From NCBI GenBank assembly GCA_011959205.1, contig BLLV01000028.1, forward strand, positions 1-54,175: a stretch of DNA of 54,175 nucleotides, read 5' to 3'. The notes beneath the pieces were generated by a model that worked only from the letters and a program-made list of their open reading frames with translations, made no database searches and was not told the DNA's origin. The position numbers were made by a program, and so were the translations under genes. Shown here piece after piece: positions 40,174 to 48,729 of this stretch (position 1 is the first letter of the stretch; each line of letters begins with the position of its first letter). This stretch comes from Bacteroidaceae bacterium. GTDB lineage: Bacteria; Bacteroidota; Bacteroidia; Bacteroidales; Bacteroidaceae.

Positions 40174-40319
40174 AATACTTGCAATTTTTATCTTTATTAA
40201 TAGGTTCGATTCTCGTATAGTTTATTTAATTGACATTCTTGATAATATAATATGGCAAATAATCAGTATGTCGAATGGTTACAAAGATATATAAAAAAGC
40301 GATTTTTTACGCCTGGTGT

Positions 40320-40504
40320 TATAAGAAAGTCAAGACTATGACTATCTTAGTGGGTGAAAAGAGGTCTTAGGGAAGTTTCCTGACCTTGTTATTAATGTTA
40401 AACGGGTTTGATGCCCCAATAAAGTATACCCCATGAAAATAGTCTGCGGTCTTGACATCCACGAAGATAGCGTGTTTTGCTGTATCTTGGATGCGGAAGG
40501 ATGA
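40320..40504 (+). pseudogene. Remnant of an IS110-family transposase N-terminus with leader
   Basis: From the ATG at 40433 the sequence reads MKIVCGLDIHEDSVFCCIL, the start of the RuvC-like DEDD domain of IS110-family transposases, then stops at 40502 after 23 residues. The rest of the transposase is missing. The 110 bases before the ATG include an AGGTC...GACCT hairpin (about 40361-40386). This is where IS110 elements encode their target-choosing bridge RNA, so part of that leader may survive. It marks the right edge of the peptide island. Confidence 0.72.
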
Positions 40505-40712
40505 AATAGGAATAGAATATACGCCCAAAGATACTTTTACAGTTTTTTCGAATGTTGTAGATGAAAAAATTTGCGAATTGCAAGTGGACTTCGTTTTTCC
40601 TGTATCACAACGCAGAATTCCGATCAAGATAATAAATCACACGGATGATGCTATTGAGATGCGAAGAAATGATTATAAATTGGAGTTTTATAATGTGAGT
40701 TCTCAAACATAG
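40505..40712 (+). pseudogene. Possible C-terminal fragment of an unknown protein
   Basis: In frame after the broken IS110 start region lies about 68 residues with real-looking composition (YTPKDTFTVFSNVVDEKI and IPIKIINHTDDAIEMRR), ending at 40712. There is no proper start and it matches no family I recognise. It may be the 3' end of a gene cut by the insertion. The 41-kb side, 40713-41122, is non-coding leader of susC. Confidence 0.3.
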
Positions 40713-40965
40713 TTAAGCGACTTTAGGATGCTTTTTAAAAAGTTTGAAAAAAATATGTTTTTTGACTACCCAGGACATATTTTTAGTTGTCATCTTAGGC
40801 AGAAGAGGGTGATTGCAGGCGGTAGTTGAATGTGAAAAGCAGATATTGGAATATAATATGGATTGATAATACAAAGATTGTTTAACCTTAAAAACATGAA
40901 GTAAAATGAATCAGGAAAATGAAACCGGTTGAGAAGCTGTCACAAAAAAGAAGATGGAGTAAAAA

Positions 40966-40994
40966 ATCCGAAAGATGTGTGAGATCTTCCGGAT
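40966..40994 (+). other. Hairpin in the susC leader
   Basis: ATCCGAAAGAT pairs with ATCTTCCGGAT around a 7-base loop (one mismatch). It lies about 130 bases before the susC start and has no T tail. It could be a regulatory RNA structure. Confidence 0.45.
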
Positions 40995-41122
40995 AGATGA
41001 AACAATTCTTCTTAAAGCATTACAAGTGCAAAAGCCGTTTCATAAAGAAAGACGTAAAGATAACAAAGTCATTCCTTTAAAACGGTATTTATTCAAAATT
41101 TAATGATTAATTTAATTTATTT

Positions 41123-44100
41123 ATGTATAACAGGAAAAAGACTTTTTTTACTGCTGCGGCATTGTTTTGTTTAAATGCCAGCCTGTTTGCCCAGTCTGTC
41201 AACTTGCAGTTGGACCAAGTGTCGGTGAAGCAGGCTATGAATGAACTCAAAAAAGAAAGTGGATATTCTTTTGTTTATGTGTCGGGCGATGTGGATACCC
41301 AGAAACAGGTGACTGTAAAGGCAACCCAGCTGGACGAACTCATTAAGCAGATTTTACAGGGACAGGAAGTCACTTATGAAATAAAGGGAAAGAATATTAT
41401 CGTTAAAAAGATCGTTTCTTCTGCTCCTCAACAGGATAAAAAGACTCGTAAGATATCCGGTGTGGTGAAAGATGCCCAAGGAGAACCCGTTATTGGTGCC
41501 AATGTGGTGGTGAAAGGTGATGAATTGAATGGAGTCATCACTGATTTCGACGGTAACTTTACGCTCGATGTTCCGGAGGATGGAAGTTTTGAGGTGTCCT
41601 ACATTGGCTATTTGTCGCAAGTATTGCCCGTCAAAGGGAAATCGACTTTCATGGTCAGCCTGAAAGAGGACACTAAAACGCTGGACGAAGTAGTGGTAAT
41701 CGGTTATACTACACAGAAGAAAGGCTTGTTGTCGGGTTCGGTGGAACACATGAAGATGGACGACCAGATGAAGACCATGCCTACCACTGCTGCGGGTAAC
41801 TTGTTGGTAGGTAAGTTGGCGGGTGTGGATGTCAGCACGCCGGGAGCCATTCCGGGAAGCGATCCCGATATTACTATCCGTACCGTGTCGGCTTGGAAAC
41901 GAGATAACAAGAAGCAGCAGCCGGTGACGTATGTCATCGACGGAGTGGTGCGCGGAGCCGGAGATTTCAACAACTTGAGCCCGAACGAAATTGACGACAT
42001 CACGGTGCTGAAAGACGCTGCGTCGGCTGCCATCTATGGTTCTCGCTCGGCGGGTGGTGTTATCTTGGTGACCACGAAAAAAGGAAAAACCGGAAAACCG
42101 ACAGTCAATTATTCGTATTCCTACAGTGTGGATACCCGTACCAAAAACTCGGATCTGACCAGTGCCATAGAGACAGGTGAACTGTATAACCGTATCAATG
42201 GGGAGGCCGATCCCGCAGGCTGGGCATGGTCACAGGAAGAGCTGGATTACTTTAAGAATGTCAATGGAGGTTGGGGGTACGACCAGTTGGACATGGTGTA
42301 CCGGAATCCTGCCACCCAGACACACAATGTCAGTGTAAACGGGGGTAATGAAAAAATCCGTTACTTTGCCGGCGGCTCGTATGTGCAGCAGAAAGGATTC
42401 CTGGAGCCGCTGAGCTATGACAAATACAATCTCCGTTTGAATGTGACAGCGGATGTGTCGGACAATTTCCAGGTGCAGACGGGGCTTGCCTTGTACAACA
42501 ACAAGAAAGGAAATGTGGCCGATAACGAAAACCCGTGGGACACGTATAAGAAATTGCGTGTGTGGCAGCCCGACCAGGCTGTGTTTACAGATAGCGGCCA
42601 ATACATTGACTATGGATGGATTGGTAACGTAGGCGCCCGTGTGAAAGGCGGAAGCGGATACAATAAGAATGAGTACCTGAAGCCGCAACTCACGGTCAGC
42701 GGAACCTACAAGGCACCGTTCCTGAAAGGATTGAGTGCCAAGATGTCGTACAGTAAGAGTTGGACCAACGAAATTACCAAGAAATTTTATACCAACTATG
42801 ACATGATGATCATGAAAAGAAGCGGGCCTAACAACCGCATCATGTCTACCAAAGATTCGGACATCGTGGGTGTGAAGAGATCGAGTTGGATTACCAAAGA
42901 CTATATTGAGCGTAAATCGGCATGGAGCGACGACCAGCAGTTGAACTTCCAGTTGAGTTACGACAATGTGTTCAATGACGTGCATCGTGTTTCGGGTACC
43001 TTGGTAACCGAGTGGTATGAAGGAGGCGGTGCCTCTATCTGGGGCGGGCGCGAAGGCTTCCCGGTGTATACCACTGACCAGTTCTGGGCAGCCAGCGGTA
43101 CCCGTGCCGACAGTTGGGCGGATGGTGATACCGATTGGAAAGACGGGCGTATGTCTTACATCGGACAGTTCAACTATTCGTATGCCGACAAGTACCTGTT
43201 TACTTTCTCTTTCCGTGAGGACGGCTCCATGAAGTTCGCTCCCGACAAGCGTTGGGGGTTCTTCCCCGCTGCATCGGCAGGATGGGTGGTTTCTGAAGAA
43301 AACTGGTTTGACAAGAAGCATGTGCAACGCTTGAAACTGCGTGCGTCGGCCGGTCTTACCGGTGACGACTCCGTGGGTGGATGGCAGTGGCAGGAATCTT
43401 ATATAAGCGATGGTAAAAATGCGTATTTCGGAAAAAATCCTTCACGCCGGGTAGGGCTGACCTACGGATCGGTAGTCAATGAAAACATGACTTGGGAAAA
43501 GTCGTTGAGTTTCGACTTGGGTGTGGATATGGATTTCCTGGATCACTGGAACCTCTCTTTGGACTATTGGTATCGTAACACCTACGACATTTTGGACAAC
43601 CGTGTACTTTCCTTGCCTTCTACTTTCAGTTTGTCCATGCCTGCCGAAAACTATGGCAAGGTGCGTGCGCAAGGTATCGACTTCAAGCTGGGCTATAGCG
43701 GGCAGAGCAAGGACTTTACTTATTTTGCCAATCTGACCGCTTCTTACGGATGGAATGAAGTGATTACGAAGGACTATGCCGAGAATGCCAAGTGGTATGA
43801 CATTCCGGTAGGCAGGTCGCTCAGTTATATCACCGGATACAAGTTCGATCGCATCATCGGCACGCAAGAAGAGCTGGACGCTTTCATTGAAGCACACCCC
43901 GGTTATCTTCACAAAGGAAAGTCGCCCGAGCTGGGTATGATGGTGTTCAAGGATCTGTCCGGTCCCGACGGCACTCCCGACGGAATTATCGATTCATGGG
44001 ATAAAACCATTTTGAAGAACAAGAACAACCCTCTTATTTACGGTCTGAACTTAGGCGGTTCGTGGAAAGGCCTGAGCTTGGACATGATGTTCTCGGGACG

Positions 44101-44497
44101 GCTGGGCTCATACAAATGGATGAAAGATTTGGTGCAAGGTGTGGAATGGAACCGTATGTGGAAAGAATGGTACACCGACAGTTGGTCTCCCGAAAACCCG
44201 CACGCTTCGTTGCCGATGCGCAAGAACCACGACCAGACCAAAACGTATGACGAAGATACTGATTACTGGTTGAAGAAAAATAATTTCATGCGTATGAAAT
44301 ACCTGACAGTGAGCTATGAATTGCCAAAAAACCAGTTCTATAGCAGTGTGTTTGATAAGGTGCGTGTGTTCTTTACCGGAACCAACCTGTTTGTATGGAG
44401 CAACTTTAACAAGAACTATTACGATCCCGAAATAGGCGATGGCAATTCGTTCCCCGTTTCCCGTTCATTCAGTTTCGGTATTGATGTAAGTTTCTAA
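41123..44497 (+). CDS. SusC/RagA-family TonB-linked outer-membrane transporter with STN domain
   Basis: The 1124-residue glycan importer of this locus. A signal peptide (ending LFAQ, residue 23) is followed by an STN domain at about 24-93 (VSVKQAMNELKKESGYSFVY), a CarboxypepD_reg domain at about 110-185, and a TonB-box region LDEVVVIGY. Then come the plug, with the family signature DAASAAIYGSRSAGGVILVTTKKGK-like stretch near 300, and a 22-strand barrel. It takes up oligosaccharides captured by the SusD lid. The STN domain shows it also signals to a FecR anti-sigma factor; the only FecR in view is at 28085. The SusD gene follows after 19 bases. Confidence 0.96.
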   Translation: MYNRKKTFFTAAALFCLNASLFAQSVNLQLDQVSVKQAMNELKKESGYSFVYVSGDVDTQKQVTVKATQLDELIKQILQGQEVTYEIKGKNIIVKKIVSSAPQQDKKTRKISGVVKDAQGEPVIGANVVVKGDELNGVITDFDGNFTLDVPEDGSFEVSYIGYLSQVLPVKGKSTFMVSLKEDTKTLDEVVVIGYTTQKKGLLSGSVEHMKMDDQMKTMPTTAAGNLLVGKLAGVDVSTPGAIPGSDPDITIRTVSAWKRDNKKQQPVTYVIDGVVRGAGDFNNLSPNEIDDITVLKDAASAAIYGSRSAGGVILVTTKKGKTGKPTVNYSYSYSVDTRTKNSDLTSAIETGELYNRINGEADPAGWAWSQEELDYFKNVNGGWGYDQLDMVYRNPATQTHNVSVNGGNEKIRYFAGGSYVQQKGFLEPLSYDKYNLRLNVTADVSDNFQVQTGLALYNNKKGNVADNENPWDTYKKLRVWQPDQAVFTDSGQYIDYGWIGNVGARVKGGSGYNKNEYLKPQLTVSGTYKAPFLKGLSAKMSYSKSWTNEITKKFYTNYDMMIMKRSGPNNRIMSTKDSDIVGVKRSSWITKDYIERKSAWSDDQQLNFQLSYDNVFNDVHRVSGTLVTEWYEGGGASIWGGREGFPVYTTDQFWAASGTRADSWADGDTDWKDGRMSYIGQFNYSYADKYLFTFSFREDGSMKFAPDKRWGFFPAASAGWVVSEENWFDKKHVQRLKLRASAGLTGDDSVGGWQWQESYISDGKNAYFGKNPSRRVGLTYGSVVNENMTWEKSLSFDLGVDMDFLDHWNLSLDYWYRNTYDILDNRVLSLPSTFSLSMPAENYGKVRAQGIDFKLGYSGQSKDFTYFANLTASYGWNEVITKDYAENAKWYDIPVGRSLSYITGYKFDRIIGTQEELDAFIEAHPGYLHKGKSPELGMMVFKDLSGPDGTPDGIIDSWDKTILKNKNNPLIYGLNLGGSWKGLSLDMMFSGRLGSYKWMKDLVQGVEWNRMWKEWYTDSWSPENPHASLPMRKNHDQTKTYDEDTDYWLKKNNFMRMKYLTVSYELPKNQFYSSVFDKVRVFFTGTNLFVWSNFNKNYYDPEIGDGNSFPVSRSFSFGIDVSF

Positions 44498-44516
44498 ATT
44501 AATTAAACTCGTATTT

Positions 44517-46301
44517 ATGAAGAAGAAAAATATATTATTGGCGGGTCTGCTGCTACTTGGCATGGCGGGTTGCAGTTTGGATTATGAAAATACGGGAGCT
44601 ATTTCTCCCGATGATGTGTGGAAGAAGAAAGACATGATCGATGGTTTCCTGAACGATATTTACGGTCGTATGAATCCCGAATGGCCTAGAAATGCCAACA
44701 ATACGGACGAAGGTATGAACCTTCCCGGCCAGATGTCCGATTTTGCTCGCGGTATTTATACGGTGGAAGGACAGGGACAGAAGTTAGGCTATGGCAACAT
44801 CGACCGCATCAACTTTTTCATTGAAAAGCTGGACAATGAAGTGACAGTGCTCAGTGAAACGGAGAAGGAACAGATGAAAGGACAGGCTCTTTTCTGGCGG
44901 GCATGGGATTATTTCGGCAAGGTGAACACTGTGGGAGGCGTTCCGTTGATTTTGAAATTCCAGGATGTGATGGATGTTCCTTCCTTGTTTGTATCGCGCA
45001 ACCTCACATCCGAGTGTATAAACCAGATTGTAGCGGACTTGGACGAAGCAATCAGTTACTTGCCCGATACTTGGGGAGACAATGACTACGGGCGCATTGA
45101 CAAAGGAACAGCCATGGCGTTCAAGGGACGGGTACTGATGTTCTATGCCAGCCCGATGTACAATCCGGACAATGATCGTGCCCGTTGGGAGACTGCCTAT
45201 CAGGCGAACAAGGATGCGGTGGACTTCCTGAAAGCACAGGGTAAAGGATTGTACCAGGGCAAGTTCGAGGACATCTGGTACGATGAACAGAATTGTGAGG
45301 TGGTGATGGTGAACCAGTTCTATTATCCCGATCATGCGCTTGACCAAAAGAACATCCGTCCTCAACCTTTATCAAAAGACGCGGCGGATGACAACCAGGC
45401 CATTCTGTCGTTGTTGCTGGCTTTCCCGAAAGCGGATGGAAGCAAGCTGGAATTGGATGTGGACCGTTTGTCCGATCTGGTTTATAACGAACAGTTTATG
45501 ACGGAATTCTATACCAACCGTGACCCTCGTTTCCATGCTACTATTTTCTGTCCGGGCACAGTCTATCCTACCAAAGACGACAAACTGAGCGGTGGAAAGA
45601 AATATTGGAATACTTGGAAAATGGTAAAAGCCGATGATGGTTTCATGTACGCTTCCATGATCGATGATGAATTGAATACGAATATTGGTGGAGGAAAGTC
45701 AGGCTTTTTCCAAAAGAAAGGAGTCGATCCCAACTTGACTATAGCTACTGTTTACCAGGCCGAAACAGACTGGATTGAAATCCGTTTTGCCGAGGTGCTG
45801 ATGAATTACGGTGAATGTGCCAACGAAATAGGTAAGACGGATGAAGCGTTGAACGTGTTGTACCAGATTCGTGAGCGTGCCGGTATTCCTGCCGGAACTT
45901 CCCACTACGGTATCACTGCCACTTCGCAATCGGATGTCCGTGAGGCCTATGTTGACGAACGTTTCATTGAATTTGCGTATGAAGGTAAACGCTGGAACGA
46001 CTTGCGCCGCTGGAAACGTTTCGATATCCTGAACCGGATGAAGTATCGTTCTATCCTATATCCGGTGATCAAGAACAATGCCGATGTGGCAACTTTCGAC
46101 TGGACCAGTGATATGACTGATGCCAAAGTGCGGAAACTGTTCCGTTTCGATTACATCGAGAACATAGACAATATGGACGATCATTTCTTTAATCTGGATG
46201 AGAAGTATATGTTCTATCCTATCCATAAGGAGGTAATGGACCGCAATTCTAAAATAGAACAGAATGTAGCGTGGGGAGGAACATTTGATCCGTTGAAGTA
46301 A
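44517..46301 (+). CDS. SusD/RagB-family glycan-binding lipoprotein
   Basis: The 594-residue surface lipoprotein that caps the SusC transporter and binds its glycan. The lipobox is GMAGC with Cys at about residue 20. The family pattern of TPR helices and the C-terminal RagB region (IEIRFAEVLMNYGECANEIG, then EFAYEGKRWNDLRRWKRFD) are clear. Length is normal. It is co-transcribed with susC; a strong terminator follows. Confidence 0.96.
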   Translation: MKKKNILLAGLLLLGMAGCSLDYENTGAISPDDVWKKKDMIDGFLNDIYGRMNPEWPRNANNTDEGMNLPGQMSDFARGIYTVEGQGQKLGYGNIDRINFFIEKLDNEVTVLSETEKEQMKGQALFWRAWDYFGKVNTVGGVPLILKFQDVMDVPSLFVSRNLTSECINQIVADLDEAISYLPDTWGDNDYGRIDKGTAMAFKGRVLMFYASPMYNPDNDRARWETAYQANKDAVDFLKAQGKGLYQGKFEDIWYDEQNCEVVMVNQFYYPDHALDQKNIRPQPLSKDAADDNQAILSLLLAFPKADGSKLELDVDRLSDLVYNEQFMTEFYTNRDPRFHATIFCPGTVYPTKDDKLSGGKKYWNTWKMVKADDGFMYASMIDDELNTNIGGGKSGFFQKKGVDPNLTIATVYQAETDWIEIRFAEVLMNYGECANEIGKTDEALNVLYQIRERAGIPAGTSHYGITATSQSDVREAYVDERFIEFAYEGKRWNDLRRWKRFDILNRMKYRSILYPVIKNNADVATFDWTSDMTDAKVRKLFRFDYIENIDNMDDHFFNLDEKYMFYPIHKEVMDRNSKIEQNVAWGGTFDPLK

Positions 46302-46323
46302 GAATGTTTTTCGAATAGACAAG

Positions 46324-46371
46324 AAAGACATACGGGGTTGATTTGTATGACAGAACCGTATGTCTTTTTTT
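46324..46371 (+). terminator. Terminator after susD
   Basis: AAAGACATACGG pairs with CCGTATGTCTTT and is followed by seven T. It separates the susCD genes from the enzyme genes, so the latter are made at lower level or from another promoter. Confidence 0.8.
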
Positions 46372-46407
46372 ATATCTGGTTGATAACATGATTTTAAATA
46401 AGTAAAG

Positions 46408-48681
46408 ATGTATATGAAGAAAAAAGTAGTTCAGTTGATGGCTGTCTGCTCCTTGCTATGTGCCTGTAGTTCAAACAGCCCTCACTCTTTTGAAACGGAT
46501 TATTTCGGTATCGATGTGGACGGGCGCGGCTACATTGTCGGCATGTGGAACTTGACCCGCGACAGTCGTAATTTCAGTCCGGCCGACCAGCCTTCGCCCT
46601 TGTTGTCCTTGTACGATGAGGAGATAAAGCGTTATTATTATCCTCAGAAGGCGAGTTATAACAAAACCAACAAACGATATCGGTTGGAATACGAAAACGG
46701 GTCGGTGGCAACCGTGCAGCTGGAGGAGAAAGATAAATATTTTAAACTGAGGCTGGAAAGCCTCGAACCGCGCAACGGCATTGATGGTGTGCAGTGGGGA
46801 AACTATTATACTAACATCAATAATATTCTAGGCGAGATTATCGGAGTGGCCCGTGACACTTCGGCGGCTGTGGGATATGCTATCGGTGCTTTGGCATTGG
46901 ATGATAACACCCTGGGAGGTGAGTCCCGTTACACTTCAGAAACAGGCCCTTCGGGATATATTGCTCATTCACCCGACCCGGTCCGTTATCCATTGCCGCT
47001 TACGCTGCACGAGGGGCAACAGTTCACCATGGGCGGTGATGGCATTAATGATGTGGCTTTCTATAATCGCAAGGAACCATATTTCCGCATTTTATATGGG
47101 CTGGCGGCTTTTGTCGATTGTAACGGGCGGATCAATATTCGTTATCATTCGCGCGACCGCCGGAAGGGAAAGATGATTTATTCGCCGGAGGGTAATCCCA
47201 TTTTCCAGAACAATGAGCCGAACCACATGATGCGCCAGGATGTGTCTGGAGTGGATTTCATCGGTTCGTCCATTGCTTTGTGGGGAAGTCCGGATAGCCT
47301 TGCTTTGACGGATGTGATTCAGCGCATCGTGCTGGACGAAGGACTTCCTTATCCTACTTTCCAAGGTAAATGGGTGAAAGATCCCACGAACTTCATGCCG
47401 GATCTTTGCACCTACGGGGGACTGATGGACAGTGTGGCTTCCTACGCTAAACAGATGGGGCTGAAAGTGATTCATACCTATGACCAGCCTTTCCTGCAAC
47501 CTGACAGGGGGAACGGGGGACTGATTGACGGGCCGGAGCATGAAAAGAAACGCTATCACTTTACGGATAAGGACTTGTCTACTCGCGAGTATGCCGATTT
47601 GCTGGCAAAAGACGGGTTGATTCTGGGACGTACGTCCATCTCCAATTCCATGGCACCCGGTACCAAGGATTGCAGTCCGGTTCCTTCGGACAGCATCTGC
47701 ATCCTTCACCGCCGTTTCCTGGCGGAGGACCTGAATGAGGCCGATACGTTGGTTTATATTGACGATCCTACGCATTTGGAAGAAATTGCTTGTTGGGAAG
47801 GACATAGTAAAGAATTGAACATGGTCAAGATAGGCAAGGAGCTGATCCATTATCTCGGAGTGACAAAGGAAAAGCCGTATCGGCTGATGAATGTGACGCG
47901 CGGCTATTGGAACACCCGGCCTGCTGTGCATGCCAAAGGCGATGCTGTGGACAAACTCCAGCCTGCAGTGGGTGGTGCTTATGCCGGGTTGATTCCTAAC
48001 TTGGAGTTACAGGACGAGCTGGCACGTCATTATGCCGACATCTGCAAGAACAGCGGATTGGGAATGTTTGATTATGACGGACAGGAATTCTTTTTCCATA
48101 CCGGATTCGGTGCTTATTCCGTGAAACGTTTCTTCCGCAATATGTTTGCCTGGGCAAAGGAACATGGCCTGCCGGATATCCGTTTTACGGGAGCTACGTT
48201 ATCGGAAGGTTCTTGGCATTACCAAAGCACCTGGAATGTGGGAGGTGGATTGAACATTTATGATGTGAAGAAACGGGTGTGGGGCAGTACCACCAGCCAG
48301 GGGAAAGACCTGCGAGATGTGACTTATGCCAACTTTTTTCCTTCTTCGTTCGGTGCTAATTTTCCGATCACGGCAGAATCTACGGTGGAAGATTATGAGC
48401 ATATCGAGGCGACGGCTGTGGGATATGGCTGTACTTACGCATTCAGGATTGGCCAGAAAGATGTAGAGAGTTGTCCTCAGAAGTATGGCATATTCCATGT
48501 GATCCGCACTTGGGAGGAGGCACGGCGTGCCAATGCGTTCCCTACCCATATACGCAAGTTGTTGCAGAATCCATCCTTAAGCTGGCGACTGGAAAAGAAA
48601 ACCGGAGCCAAGGGCTGGACTCTTTATCGTATGGAAGAAAAAAAGAAGGTTGAATCATTCGATTTACTACCTCAAGATTGA
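46408..48681 (+). CDS. Uncharacterised lipoprotein of the polysaccharide locus
   Basis: A 757-residue lipoprotein (lipobox LLCAC, Cys near residue 20 from the second Met). I do not recognise a named family. Residues 25-330 look like beta-sandwich. From about 335 the sequence resembles a glycoside-hydrolase-type (alpha/beta)8 barrel: MGLKVIHTYDQPF, GLGMFDYDGQEFF and LPDIRFTGATLSEGSWHYQS carry acidic residues at strand ends. Its place in the operon supports a surface or periplasmic enzyme acting on the same glycan. Two adjacent Met codons offer starts at 46408 and 46414. Confidence 0.6.
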   Translation: MYMKKKVVQLMAVCSLLCACSSNSPHSFETDYFGIDVDGRGYIVGMWNLTRDSRNFSPADQPSPLLSLYDEEIKRYYYPQKASYNKTNKRYRLEYENGSVATVQLEEKDKYFKLRLESLEPRNGIDGVQWGNYYTNINNILGEIIGVARDTSAAVGYAIGALALDDNTLGGESRYTSETGPSGYIAHSPDPVRYPLPLTLHEGQQFTMGGDGINDVAFYNRKEPYFRILYGLAAFVDCNGRINIRYHSRDRRKGKMIYSPEGNPIFQNNEPNHMMRQDVSGVDFIGSSIALWGSPDSLALTDVIQRIVLDEGLPYPTFQGKWVKDPTNFMPDLCTYGGLMDSVASYAKQMGLKVIHTYDQPFLQPDRGNGGLIDGPEHEKKRYHFTDKDLSTREYADLLAKDGLILGRTSISNSMAPGTKDCSPVPSDSICILHRRFLAEDLNEADTLVYIDDPTHLEEIACWEGHSKELNMVKIGKELIHYLGVTKEKPYRLMNVTRGYWNTRPAVHAKGDAVDKLQPAVGGAYAGLIPNLELQDELARHYADICKNSGLGMFDYDGQEFFFHTGFGAYSVKRFFRNMFAWAKEHGLPDIRFTGATLSEGSWHYQSTWNVGGGLNIYDVKKRVWGSTTSQGKDLRDVTYANFFPSSFGANFPITAESTVEDYEHIEATAVGYGCTYAFRIGQKDVESCPQKYGIFHVIRTWEEARRANAFPTHIRKLLQNPSLSWRLEKKTGAKGWTLYRMEEKKKVESFDLLPQD

Positions 48682-48729
48682 AAAATCTTGTAATACCGAC
48701 ATAGTATGTGTTTTTTAATTGATAGAATA

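Noticed and set aside
42230..43327. A 365-codon open frame on the minus strand inside susC
   Set aside because: It lies fully antisense to a well-supported SusC gene, has no recognisable domain, and arises from the codon bias of the plus strand.
47092..47931. A 279-codon minus-strand frame in the 757-residue lipoprotein gene
   Set aside because: Antisense shadow of a coherent exported protein; no signal, motif or promoter of its own.
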